In this document: in pieces, positions 1 through 8,711 of the stretch
Layout of the letters: every line of letters begins with the position of its first letter
Position numbering within the stretch: position 1 is the stretch's first letter
NCBI GenBank assembly: GCA_019649035.1
Contig: BMAT01002979.1
Span: 1 to 23,899 of the forward strand
Direction of reading: 5' to 3'
Origin: Elysia marginata
Taxonomy: Eukaryota; Mollusca; Gastropoda; Plakobranchidae
DNA: 23,899 nt
Made by a program: the position numbers and the translations under genes
Notes under the pieces: model-generated
Seen by the model: the letters and a program-made list of their open reading frames with translations, nothing else
What the model was told of the DNA's origin: nothing
Databases searched by the model: none

Positions 1-795
1 CTGCTTTCCTTCGATCTTGTTTTGCTTCCTTGGTGGCTAGGTTGTACCATGGTGATGCTTTCCTACTGCGCACAGTTCTTGCTGTTAGCGGCGCATGCTT
101 GTCTACAACCGCCTTATTCTTTCACAAATCTCCTCTGTCGTTTTCGCTTCAGGATTGGAAAGATTTTCCCTCAAGTCAGATTTGAATTTAAATATGTCAA
201 TTTTTTTAAAGTCTCTGCCTACAATTTTCTTATCCAACGTTTCCAGCTTTTTAAAAGGAATATCAAAGTACAGTAAATGGTGGTCCGACACTAATTTGTT
301 TATATTGAAAATAGGGGGTAACAGTCTAACATCTTTCGATGTTACAATCCAGTCAAGAATATGACCTCTAGCATGGGTTGGAGATAAAACGTGCTGGGTC
401 ATACAGTGTTCACTGAACAGATCTTTCATAAATTTCACTTCTGGCTTATCAGTTTCATAATGTAAGTTAAAATCTCCCATGAAGACAAAACACTTGTCAC
501 TTACATTGTGGGATACTATATGTTCTTCAATTTCATTCAGGAAATCTAATAATTTCAACTTATTGGCTTTGCTGGGAGGCGGTCTGTATAAACACACCAA
601 GGACATCTTTTTCTGGTTTAGGGAAAGGGTCAAGGTTGCAGCTTCGTAGCTCACGCTAGGGTTTTCAGATAGATGAATTGAAGCAGACAAGGAATTTTTG
701 TATAGGAAGCCTAGTCCACCACCGACTCTGTCCTTTCTGGGATAGGATTTAAACGTGTAGTCAGGAGGGGTGAGTTGAGTAATATAATGGTCGTA

Positions 796-843
<48 letters not shown>

Positions 844-844
844 T
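1..844 (-). pseudogene. LINE (non-LTR retrotransposon) endonuclease fragment, probably CR1/L2-like
   Basis: Read on the minus strand, the frame is open from the microsatellite near 844 down to a stop at 103-105. It encodes most of an APE-type endonuclease. In order: an RVGGGLGFLYKN block (about 700-735), VCLYRPP, VFMGDFNLH (the metal-binding GDFN motif), GHILDWIV, and LVSDHHLLYFDI (the catalytic SDH motif). The start of the domain is missing, so the copy is 5'-truncated at the microsatellite. After the stop, the sequence typical of the endonuclease-RT linker (HAPL, then a PWYN block) continues to position 1 in another frame, so a one-base shift breaks the ORF near 103. Reverse transcriptase, if present, lies beyond the window. 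Endonuclease identity is secure from the motifs. The clade is inferred from the linker style. There is no ATG at the start of the frame, as expected for a fragment. Confidence 0.9.
796..844. repeat. (ATT)n microsatellite, about 49 bp
   Basis: Uninterrupted ATT repeats (AAT on the minus strand) lie exactly between the Gypsy protease fragment and the LINE endonuclease fragment. Both minus-strand reading frames run into it. The protease frame stops at its first TAA, and the endonuclease frame emerges from it as a run of Asn codons. Confidence 0.97.
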
Positions 845-1114
845 GTCTATTCTAAGCAGTAGACAGCACTCACCAGTCAGTTGACCCGCGTCGACCAGTT
901 GTCTTCGAACCACGACACCTTGGCAGCCAGTGTCGCGCATCACGTCGACTTCTCGACCGTCTATCTCACCTCTCAAGATAGGCAAAGGAAGACTCTTTGT
1001 CTTCTCTGGATCACTCAGAGCAGCACAGTTCATCATCACGGGTACAGACTTTCCGCTGGCCAACTGCAACATACCGTCTTTCACTTCACTTTGAAGATTG
1101 TCCGTCACCTTCAT
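839..1114 (-). pseudogene. Ty3/Gypsy retrotransposon protease domain, truncated
   Basis: This minus-strand frame overlaps the end of the gag frame and encodes the start of a retropepsin-type aspartic protease. The catalytic Asp-Thr-Gly triplet is at 926-934, followed by Cys and a VVVRRQLV stretch typical of Gypsy polyproteins. The product would cut the Gag-Pol polyprotein during particle maturation. It ends abruptly in the (ATT)n microsatellite with a TAA, so the rest of protease and all of reverse transcriptase, RNase H and integrase are missing. The gag frame ends at 1086, so the two overlap by about 29 bases. Either this element uses a programmed frameshift, or an indel split what was one Gag-Pol frame. 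I favour an indel because gag is itself broken. Confidence 0.8.
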
Positions 1115-2257
1115 CGTAGAGCCCTCTGTAGGTTTCTTCGGCTGTCTTCACCTCGGTTGCCTTCAACACCACTCCTGCACCAGCCTTTTTCATCGTAGAA
1201 TCCACAGCTGTGCAGTAACGAGTGATGTGTCCGGTTTTCTTGCACTTAAAGCACAACCGCTGGTCAGCCACGCCCGCCTTGGCCTCTCCTGTACGTTGTC
1301 CACTGTTGAGCCTCTTCTCAGGTTCAATCAGCCGCACAGGCTCTACCTTGTGCCGAGCGTTGTTTTGAAACACCCTTCTAGTTTGATCACACAATTTTCT
1401 GTGTCTGGCCTGAAGAAACAAGTCTGCCTCCTTTGCTATTCTTTCAAGTGTAGGCAGGTCTTTCTCCGGCAAACTTGTAGCTAGATCCTCTGGACAGGCA
1501 TCCATAAACTGTTCTCGCACTATTAAGTCTTTCAACTTCTCATAAGACTTCTCTGTCCTAGACAACTCTATCCACCTATCTAGGTATGTCACGATTCGCA
1601 CAATGAACATGTCAGGACTCTCACTTTCCGCAGGTTTGCAGGACTGAAACTTGCGACGATAGCCATCTTCCGTTAAGTCATACCTCTTCATCAGCGCTTG
1701 TTTCACTTTGTCATAGTCCTGTGCCTGTTCCGATGATAGCCGCCCGTAGCAATCCAAAGTACGGCCAGTCAACAGTGCACACAACGACGATGACCATTTG
1801 TCCCTTGACCAGCTGTTACTTTCAGCAAACCTCTCAAATCTCGTTAGCCAAATATCAAGATCGTCTTTTCCGTCCTGGAAATGAGGGAGTTTTGGATGCT
1901 TGGCACTTGCGTCATTAATTCTTGAAGCGTTACCGACAGTTTCTTCCTTGACTATTCCAGCCTGCATTTTCGCCTGCAACATTTTCATCTCTGTTTCTAG
2001 TCTCATCTTCTCTAGTTCTAACTTCGCAGTGCGTTCTGCCTCTTCTTTCTTTGCAGCATGCGTTCCAGTTCTTCGTTCCTTGCAGCGCGTTCCAGTTCTT
2101 CTTTCCTTGCAATTGCAGCACGTTCTGCCAAAACTTTAAACTCCTGTTTCAAGTACTCCTCCCTCTTCTCACCTCGATATTCTAACAAATCCGCTTGCTG
2201 AACGATTTCCTCCCTCGTTGACATCTTCGTGGATTTATTCCAATCTAGATCTATCAC
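1086..2257 (-). pseudogene. Ty3/Gypsy retrotransposon Gag with CCHC zinc knuckle, frameshifted
   Basis: Gag packages the element RNA into particles. The minus-strand reading begins at an ATG at 2255-2257, or at 2222-2224 where MSTREEIVQQ starts. It runs through a charged, Glu/Lys/Arg-rich coiled-coil-like segment to a stop at 2018. A second frame resumes the same kind of coiled coil (ATG at 2006) and continues to 1086. It holds a capsid-like core (LPHFQDGKDDLDIWLTRFER, then ALLTGRTLDCYGRL) and one zinc knuckle, CFKCKKTGHITRYC, at 1212-1253, which fits CX2CX4HX4C. The frame change near 2040-2090 shows that a small indel broke the gene. The capsid core resembles the Gag of Gypsy elements common in molluscs and other invertebrates. 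It lies between the primer binding site (2278-2293) and the protease fragment. Confidence 0.88.
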
Positions 2258-2277
2258 ACGATATCACTGTCCAAGAA

Positions 2278-2293
2278 CTCGTCGGGGTCGCCA
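2278..2293 (-). other. Candidate primer binding site of the Gypsy element (tRNA-Arg-like)
   Basis: On the minus strand TGGCGACCCCGACGAG starts three bases after the LTR end. TGG pairs with the tRNA CCA tail, and TGGCGACC fits the 3' end of some arginine tRNAs, with mismatches further in. Position and the leading TGG are good evidence that this is the site. The tRNA identity is inferred. Confidence 0.65.
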
Positions 2294-2296
2294 ATA

Positions 2297-3013
2297 TGTC
2301 ACAAACACCAGAAATAATAATCGAGTAAACGAATAAAACTCCTGATGCGAGACTTGTGAGTTCTTTTAGAATCTTGAAAATGTGAAAAGTCGTGTGAAGA
2401 ACGTAGAAAATAAGTTTATTCAACTCAAAATGAAGAAATCAACATGAAACAGTATTCACATCCAGCAGCAGTCGAAAATAATAACAGTGAAATCGCCAAT
2501 GTCCAGCATAAACAAATCATAGATCTAGCTTTTGCTCAAAAGTGCTCACTCTCTGTTAATCCAGTATTCTATCTCCTCCGTCGTCTCTGAGTCTCTCTCT
2601 CTCTTGTCTTCCTTTATCAACCATGCGAGCTCTATTTATAAGCAAAACACACATCTAGAAATAGCACACAACTGCTAGAAAATTCGATCCTTTACAAGAA
2701 AGGTGAGAAAGGCGTGGCCTAATACGGCAGCGACACCCAATCGCAAGCCAAGTTAAAAATAGGTCGCCGGTCATCAAACATTATGTAAATTAACCGGAAG
2801 ATAATAATCTAGATAAATCCAGAAGACTAGATCTACAAAACTAATAATAGGCGATCATTCTAGATTTTAACGAGTTATGAAATCCGTAAGTTACTTATAA
2901 CTATGAATGCTTAACAGGTTCCATTAAGAAAACAAGCGTAGCCTTAATCTAGGTCTACATTGTACATAGCATGACTAAGGAACTAGACTAGAACAATGTC
3001 TAACTTCGTTACA
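2297..3013 (-). repeat. 5' long terminal repeat of the Gypsy element, about 717 bp
   Basis: On the minus strand the block begins TGTAACGAAG (at 3013) and ends TTTGTGACA (at 2297), near-perfect TGTnAC...GTnACA inverted ends. It lies three bases before the primer binding site. Inside are a TATA box (TATAAATA at 2633-2640) and a polyadenylation signal (AATAAA at 2415-2420), in promoter-then-polyA order on the minus strand. The outer boundary rests on the TGT/ACA pairing alone, since the second LTR and target duplication are not in the window. The element lies antisense to PORCN. Confidence 0.72.
2633..2640 (-). promoter_or_regulatory. TATA box of the Gypsy LTR promoter
   Basis: TATAAATA on the minus strand, inside the LTR. 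Transcription from here would run toward gag, antisense to PORCN. Confidence 0.5.
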
Positions 3014-3378
3014 GTTAACTTAATTACTATAAATGGTTTGAAAAAAATTCACAAGCTTTTTTTTAATCTCTAGATATTTGTTAATCTTAAACTAAACAGA
3101 ACACAAAGCACTACAAATCAACAAAACTTCTGAGGAATTACTTTTGTACACAAATAATGCCTTGGACAAATAAGTGCAATATCTGCAGTGTAAACAATAT
3201 GAGAGATTCTGCACTTAGTTTGTCCCTGGCATAATATTACATAGTTGTTCCCTTAACAATTTACTTTTAGCTCTGTAATTGATCATGTAAACATTTAAAC
3301 ATGACTGTAAAATTAGCTGTGTATCTAGTCTTGGGTTGTTGTTTTTTCTTACAATTTTTTTATGATTTCATCCCTCAG
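3014..3378. other. Intronic sequence upstream of the first visible PORCN exon
   Basis: AT-rich sequence between the LTR edge and the splice acceptor at 3371-3378 (polypyrimidine tract then CAG). The reading frame of the next exon is open back to a TGA at 3280-3282, but the upstream part does not look like porcupine and is best read as intron. No other gene is seen. Confidence 0.6.
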
Positions 3379-3485
3379 GGGTTTATGTGGTGTGGCCGAG
3401 TCTTGTCCACCTCTATTCTTGGAATGTTTTGCTTGGTTTACTCCAACTGCATGACTCATTGGCTTATCCTTGACAATTCACACAA
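3379..3485 (+). CDS. PORCN: PORCN exon a (first visible)
   Basis: Acceptor ATTTCATCCCTCAG at 3365-3378, donor GTAAGG at 3486. Translates to [20 protein letters not shown] and onward, a membrane-type segment matching the LCLVLSTC-like helix of porcupine. Starts in phase 0 and ends with two bases of a Lys codon. This is the least conserved of the eight exons, so its exact 5' edge is less certain. Confidence 0.8.
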
Positions 3486-6400
3486 GTAAGGGTTTTTTTT
3501 CTCAAAAGAGAAGGGGTTTTTTTCTCCCCGGTAATAACTTTTTTCTGCTCTTTGTCTTGTTAACTTAATCTTGATCTTTTTATGGATGCCATGGTTTATT
3601 ATTAAAAAAATTTTAATAGATTGGTCTTAGATCTAAGGTTTGCAAACTTGATTATTTATTATTGCTTAATTCAACTGTAGCCAGTACTGATTTTTATCTA
3701 TTTTTATTATGAACATTTTATTCAAAATCTATATCAATATGTTGATTCATATTAATTTCCTGTTCCCTTCAACTTCTTTACAGGTGGATTCTAGCCTACA
3801 GAGATGCTCAATCTTTCCGCTTGAGCCATTACTTTGTCTGTTTCATATCCGACGCAACATCTTCTTTAAGCGGACTCGTACTCAATTACGACAGTATTTG
3901 GTGAGCAGAGGAAAATTTTAAAAATTTCATTACTCACTCTTTTCTTTTTGTGACTTACGTTATTAAATGTTATTTAAGAGCTGATTTGTCTCCTGGTGTT
4001 CAATAGTAGTATCAGCATAAGCTGTGGTTGTGATGATTTTTAAAGGAATAGTGTTTTGTTGTAGTCATATTTATTAGTAGTAGTGAAGTAAAAGTAAAGT
4101 TTCCCATACCCAAGACGAGCATAAGGGAACAACGAGCAGTGTCCTCACCTTTCAGGCACACAGCATAGTGAGGTAGTTTGCCATCAATTTCCTTGCTGCC
4201 TTTACTTTTGCTAAGTGTTAAGAGACCGAGCTACCTGTATCGGGATTGAACTCTCAGATAGTGGTCAACCACCCTATAGATTGCACTACGGCTCATCCCA
4301 ATAAAAGTTGTAGCAGTTGTAATAGTATCACTGACAGCAGCAACAGCTGTAGTAGTAGATGTTGTAATGGTCATGGTGTGGTGGTGATGGTGATAATAAT
4401 AATATAAGAAGCAGTAGTGTAGAAGGTAGTAATAGCTGTAGTATTTATATATAGCAATGTTTGGTGGTTGTAGTGAAAAAGCATGAGTAGTGAGAATGTA
4501 ATAGCAAAAATGTTATACTTTATTTTCTTTTGTAAATGTTAAATCTTGTAATCTTGGCAGGAATGTTGTTCGACCCCAGCACATTGAAATTCCACGGTCT
4601 CTTGTTGAGGTTGTGACCAATTGGAACCTTCCTATGCACAATTGGTTGAAAACATGTGAGAACCAACTTCATGAATTATGATTTGTTTCACTCCCTTGGT
4701 GCTGTAATGATCTTATTCTAATGAAGAAAAAAAAAAAGTAGAATGCATGACATCCTGAATCTCAGTACAAATATTCTAAACAAATAATATTTCAAATAAA
4801 TTTTTTTAAAGTCTTGTGTATTCTAGGTATTCTTCTTTTTGTACTTAAGTCTTTGCTGGGCATAAAGTTTTTTGTTTATCACTTTTAAAAAACTTCTCCA
4901 TCGATTTCAGATGTATTTAAAACAGTCCGTCCCTATGGAGTGTTTCTAGCAGTGCTGACAACTTATGCCGCAAGTTCACTTTTGCATGTAAGATTTTTGC
5001 CGTTTGTAGATGATAACTGAAAAACAAAACTTGTTTTTATTTTATAAAATCATAAGACTATGTTAATTTTTTTTGTTCATAATAATGTATGGTGCCCAAT
5101 GATGGAAGCAATTTAAAATTGTGTTATATCATATGACTGTCATTTAGATTAGACTTATAAATTTTGTCAATTGTCTTTGCAAACAAAAGGAAATTATACT
5201 GATGCAGTGGATATTTGAAGTGAGTAAAGTATTTAAGAGAAGCTAAATTGAATGTTTACCAATGATAATGTGATGGTGTTCTTTATATGTGGCTAATTGT
5301 TGCCATTTTTTTTTTTAATCTCAGGGCCTCAACTTTCAATTGGCAGCAGTTCTCTTCTCTCTTGGATTTTATTCATACACAGAGTTTGGTAAGAGTTCAG
5401 TTATACAGTATTTTTCTGTTTGGAAGCTATAAATCATTTGGGTTTTAGAACAAAACAGTCAGCGGTTTAAAGGATGTTTTTATTTCTCTGAATGCTAATT
5501 ATATGCTCTTTGTCTTTTGCCATTGGCATTTTTTGTTCATTTTCTAGTGTAGAATGTGACGGTAGCATCAATTAACAGTTGTATAAATTGATGATGATAA
5601 ACAATAATCATTTGTAAAGTATTATATTTTTATAATGAATAAGGTATTAAAACACCTGAATTTTATCATGTTAGTTCGATTTTTTATGGCTTGCCAGTTG
5701 TTCTTAAGTTTTTAATACATTTAATAAATTTTCTTTCCAGAATAACTGCATGTATGCCTTTGTAGAGTGTTTAATACAATATGTTTGTATCTGAACATTG
5801 TAAAATATCTAAGGTAATTTTGGTGTAATGCATGACACTGCACAGACTGTTTAACCAGGAATGCCATAAGTCTGGTTTTTTTTCTCAGTTTATTAATTTT
5901 TTGGAAAATATCTGCTTTTCCCTTGTTTTTTACTTCACCTATTAGAAATTTTCTCACTGCTAAAGAGAAAAGACAACAATAAATGTACAATTCCTGGAAA
6001 ATTGTTATTTTGATTTCATTCACTGGGGGGCCTTTATGGGATGCTGCATAGTCGGCTCTGCTTTATTGTTGCGAATATCGAAAACTGAATCTCAAAACTG
6101 AATCTGCCATTTTTTCTACAATGGTATACAAAGAAAGCCCTTTACTCTTTCCCCTTCTTTTACACACGCAAAGAGGATTCTTGCATATATGAATCACTTC
6201 AACAACAAAACAAACATAAACAAAGTCCAACGCTGTCTCCTAATATTGTTTCTATGTAGGCAACTATGTGAGATCAATGTGTGAATGTGTCAACCCCATC
6301 GAACTTTTGCAGAGAAAATATCTCAGTACCCTTCAATACTGAACCAGAAATTAAAACTTATCAAACTGTTTTCAGTCTCAACAAATCAGGACAACAGACC

Positions 6401-8711
6401 TCTTCTCTTTCCATTTCTTATCTTTTTTTTTTTACTTGCTCTCTCTCTCTCTCTCTCTCTTTGACTCTCATCTTACAATAATAATAAAGCCTTAATTTTT
6501 CTCAAGCTTGTTATAATCTCAAACACCAGTTTGGACGAGAATAATTAAAGGATTTTTATTACATTGACACTTGTGTCAATAATTTTAACAAAAATTTTTT
6601 TTCCTTTTCTTTTTTTATTGTTATTTTGGCATTTTCTTTTATCATTGGCTTGTAAGGATATGTGCCTTGACTCAAAACTGAATAAGAATTGCCAAGTTAA
6701 AAAAATGTTTTCTTTGAGTTTTAATCACATCAACTCATACAGTACCACTAGTAAGAATTGTATTTATACAAATAAGAAGTAATTTTTTGAGTTTATCTAT
6801 CTCTTTGCTTTTTTTTCTTTACAGTCATTTCTTTTATTATTTCTAGAAAACTTTCTTCTACTTATTATGTATTTTCTTTTTGTATTTCAGTGTTCAGAAG
6901 GCGTCTTTCTCAGATATTCGACGCCTGTATACAAGCAAAGAGATGTAAACCAAAATGTGATTGCAAGTACACCAGTGTAAGCCTCTACATTGTAATATAA
7001 GGCCAGGCTGCTTAGTTTGAACACAGGTCAGGGGTTAAATTACTAAACCCATTTGAGCAGACATCCTCAAATTTTAAGTCCCGTAAGAGGGGTGGTCTTT
7101 AGTGAGGGGGTCTTAATATTTAGGAGGTTTACTGTAACTTTTGCAGACTCTTAATTACAAACTATAAATAAAGAGCATTTTTATATAGCGCTTATCCACT
7201 CATGTGCTCTAAGCGCTTTACATGGGTTCCCCAACAGGCCATTCCCAACCAAAGTACCTTCTGAACCAACAGAGGAGCAGCAAGTTAAGCGCATCACTCT
7301 AGCATTCTGATAAGATCTTTCACTGCCTATAGTCGGGTACTCGTTTAACGCATGAGTGAGGCGAAGAAATATGTGTAAATAGCCTTTCTCAAGGACTAAA
7401 CGTCGACCTGCCGAAAGCAGGACTCGAACCCCGGACCTCTCGATCCGAAAGCTGAGCGTCTACCACTACACCACGACGCCACACTTATTATAACATATGA
7501 GTCCAATCTTCGTAGGTTATCAGGTGATGTAGAGAGAAATGAACAGAAGGGAGTAATTTTGAGCAACATAAGGAATTCACTCACTGTATTTTTTCCAATG
7601 AGATAGGCTGAATTTTTTTTTATCTTTGTCATGTGTATCATCCACGTTTTAGTATAAAGAAAAAAAAATTTCCAGTGTGGATTTCTTTTCACTCTTTAGT
7701 AATGGCTTAACAAAACATGCTTTAAGCTTTAGTGTAAATGATTTATAAAAACCAGGATAAATAAATCACAGTAACTCGACCATTTTAGTTTTGAGATAGA
7801 GCCTCTCAAATACAAAATTCAAAATTGTTGTAGTTTAACTAATTATTTTCTTTGAATATTGCTTTGCGGTATGATAAATTACTATTGTTTTAAAATACCT
7901 TTTCAGACACATCCTGTTGTTATCTTTGTAAATCTCTGCTTTGGAGCTCTGGCCATTTTCCATCTTGCTTACCTTGGTTTGATGTTTGACAGCAGTGATG
8001 GGGAAGAGAAGGTAAGACTATTCTATTGGGAACATTACTCAGCAACATAGATAAATTAGGCACAGTATGTTCATAAAATACTCAAAAAAGAAGAACAAAA
8101 GTCTTTTCTAAATATTTCATTTTTTTTTCAGGGGTTGGCATTCCAGGACATGGATGGACTTCTGTGGAATTTGTAGGGAGGAGAGAGGGAGGGGGGGGGG
8201 GTTACTGTTCAAAAAATGTTTTTTTTTTTCAACTTATTTGGCACGGTACCCACATGTATAAGTATATAATAACAAAACAAATAATGATATTGTTACTGGC
8301 AAGTCACATCAAATTGAGTAATAAATAAATGCTCTTAATCAAAGTACCAGTTGTGCTTGCCTGTTGTACTCAATTGTAACCACTGAGGCTTAAGCAACCT
8401 TTCAATAATGCCTTTGGTGAATGCCGAAACCGAAAGCAAGGCAGAAAATTGGAGCTTAGCACATACTTAGATTCTTTGCTTAACCAAAATCAGTTATCTT
8501 TTCTTAACCCCTCGAAATAGTGGGCACTTTACTAGTTGTGATAAATTTTTATTAATCTTTGGCATTTTTTACTCCCCAAGTTTGACTACAACTTTTACTC
8601 TATCTGTTTCAGGGCTACACAATGTGGCATACACTGGACAAGTGGACTGGTCTTGATTTCTTAAGCCACTGGGTGGCTCTGGGAACATTCATTGTCTACT
8701 GGCTTGTGTGA
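3379..8711 (+). CDS. PORCN: Protein-serine O-palmitoleoyltransferase porcupine, C-terminal 249 residues (8 exons, 5' partial)
   Basis: Porcupine is a multi-pass ER membrane enzyme of the MBOAT family that attaches palmitoleate to a conserved serine of Wnt proteins, which is needed for Wnt secretion and receptor binding. Eight exons join without any frame conflict: 3379-3485, 3784-3900, 4561-4655, 4911-4987, 5325-5388, 6891-6976, 7907-8011 and 8613-8711 (TGA at 8709-8711). All introns are GT-AG. Family blocks in order: [38 protein letters not shown] (MBOAT Trp-Asn at partial residues 96-97), [10 protein letters not shown] (likely catalytic His at 132), a Cys-rich [11 protein letters not shown] loop (near 173-180) and [13 protein letters not shown]. 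Vertebrate porcupine is about 460 residues, so roughly the N-terminal 45% must lie upstream of the window, beyond the retroelement block. The ORF is intact with no internal stop. Identification is from recalled family sequence and is strong. Confidence 0.95.
3784..3900 (+). CDS. PORCN: PORCN exon b
   Basis: Acceptor TTCTTTACAG, donor GTGAGC. Encodes (K)[20 protein letters not shown] and onward, a very well conserved stretch of porcupine. It ends after the first two bases of a Trp codon. Confidence 0.95.
4085..4305 (-). mobile_element. tRNA-derived SINE in a PORCN intron
   Basis: On the minus strand a tRNA-like head begins near 4300 (GAGCCGTAGTGCAATCTATA, A-box region) and carries a B-box-like GAGTTCAATCCC at about 4241-4253. 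A tRNA-unrelated body follows, then a tail rich in TTTACTTTTACTT near 4085-4100. Internal pol III promoter order and spacing fit a SINE. A functional tRNA is excluded by the poor cloverleaf. No clear target duplication was found. Confidence 0.55.
4306..4500. repeat. Degenerate GTA/GTG/GTT trinucleotide tract
   Basis: Imperfect runs of GTAGTAGTAG, GTGGTGGTGATGG and AATAATAATA fill the rest of this PORCN intron. It looks like an old, mutated microsatellite next to the SINE. Confidence 0.5.
4561..4655 (+). CDS. PORCN: PORCN exon c, with the MBOAT Trp-Asn motif
   Basis: Acceptor ATCTTGGCAG, donor GTGAGA. Encodes [20 protein letters not shown], the conserved loop carrying the MBOAT asparagine. 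Ends after one base of a Tyr codon. Confidence 0.96.
4911..4987 (+). CDS. PORCN: PORCN exon d, with the catalytic histidine
   Basis: Acceptor ATCGATTTCAG, donor GTAAGA. Encodes [20 protein letters not shown] followed by ASSLLH. The terminal His codon (4985-4987) is the family's active-site histidine, directly at the exon edge. Confidence 0.96.
5325..5388 (+). CDS. PORCN: PORCN exon e
   Basis: Acceptor TTTTTAATCTCAG, donor GTAAGA. Encodes [20 protein letters not shown] and F, the membrane helix after the catalytic His. Short (64 nt), ends in phase 1. Confidence 0.95.
5389..6890. other. Largest visible PORCN intron (about 1.5 kb), no gene seen
   Basis: AT-rich sequence with a (CT)n run at about 6439-6461 and several short poly-T tracts. 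Short ORFs on both strands here have no family resemblance. Confidence 0.7.
6891..6976 (+). CDS. PORCN: PORCN exon f, Cys-rich loop
   Basis: Acceptor TTGTATTTCAG, donor GTAAGC. Encodes [20 protein letters not shown] followed by PKCDCKYTS. The Arg-rich start and Cys cluster match porcupine. Confidence 0.95.
7080..7136. mobile_element. Possible solo end of a pogo-like DNA transposon or MITE
   Basis: Read on the minus strand, a TA is followed by CAGTAAACCTCCTAAATATT and then CCCCTCACTAAAGACCACCC. A CAGT start next to TA and repeated short G-rich motifs fit pogo/Tigger ends. No matching opposite end was found nearby. Confidence 0.3.
7165..7480 (-). mobile_element. tRNA-derived SINE with an L2-type 3' tail, in a PORCN intron
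   Basis: On the minus strand a tRNA-like head starts GGCGTCGTGGTGTAGTGG (7480 downward), with an A box at 7463-7473 and a near-consensus B box GGTTCGAGTCC at 7420-7430. About 200 bases of body follow. The 3' tail has TGTAAAGCGCTTAGAGCAC, then TAAGCGCTATATAAAAATG. AGCGCTTA and TAAGCGCT can pair as an 8-bp stem. Tails of this kind (AAAGCGCTT...GCGCTATATAAAT) are known from SINEs mobilised by L2-clade LINEs. The flanks are vaguely alike, but a target duplication is not convincing. The minus-strand ORF through this region is a readthrough artefact. Confidence 0.85.
7907..8011 (+). CDS. PORCN: PORCN exon g
   Basis: Acceptor CCTTTTCAG, donor GTAAGA. Encodes [20 protein letters not shown] followed by [15 protein letters not shown]. 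The [13 protein letters not shown] core is nearly invariant in porcupines. Confidence 0.97.
8613..8711 (+). CDS. PORCN: PORCN terminal exon h with stop
   Basis: Acceptor ATCTGTTTCAG. Encodes [20 protein letters not shown] followed by [12 protein letters not shown] and TGA, matching the porcupine C-terminus in sequence and length. Confidence 0.95.
   Translation, partial: GYTMWHTLDKWTGLDFLSHWVALGTFIVYWLV

Noticed and set aside
1098-1484. Plus-strand ORF of 128 codons.
   Set aside because: Antisense shadow of the Gypsy gag frame, which has the zinc knuckle and capsid-like motifs.
3301-3378. Starting PORCN at the ATG at 3301.
   Set aside because: The product would lack half the enzyme, and the 26 extra residues do not resemble porcupine. 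A good acceptor sits at 3378, so this is intron read in frame.
7420-7480. Functional tRNA gene.
   Set aside because: A and B boxes are present but the anticodon stem does not pair cleanly, and a SINE body and tail follow directly.
7396-7692. Minus-strand ORF of 98 codons.
   Set aside because: Its C-terminal third is readthrough of the tRNA-like SINE head; the rest is low complexity.
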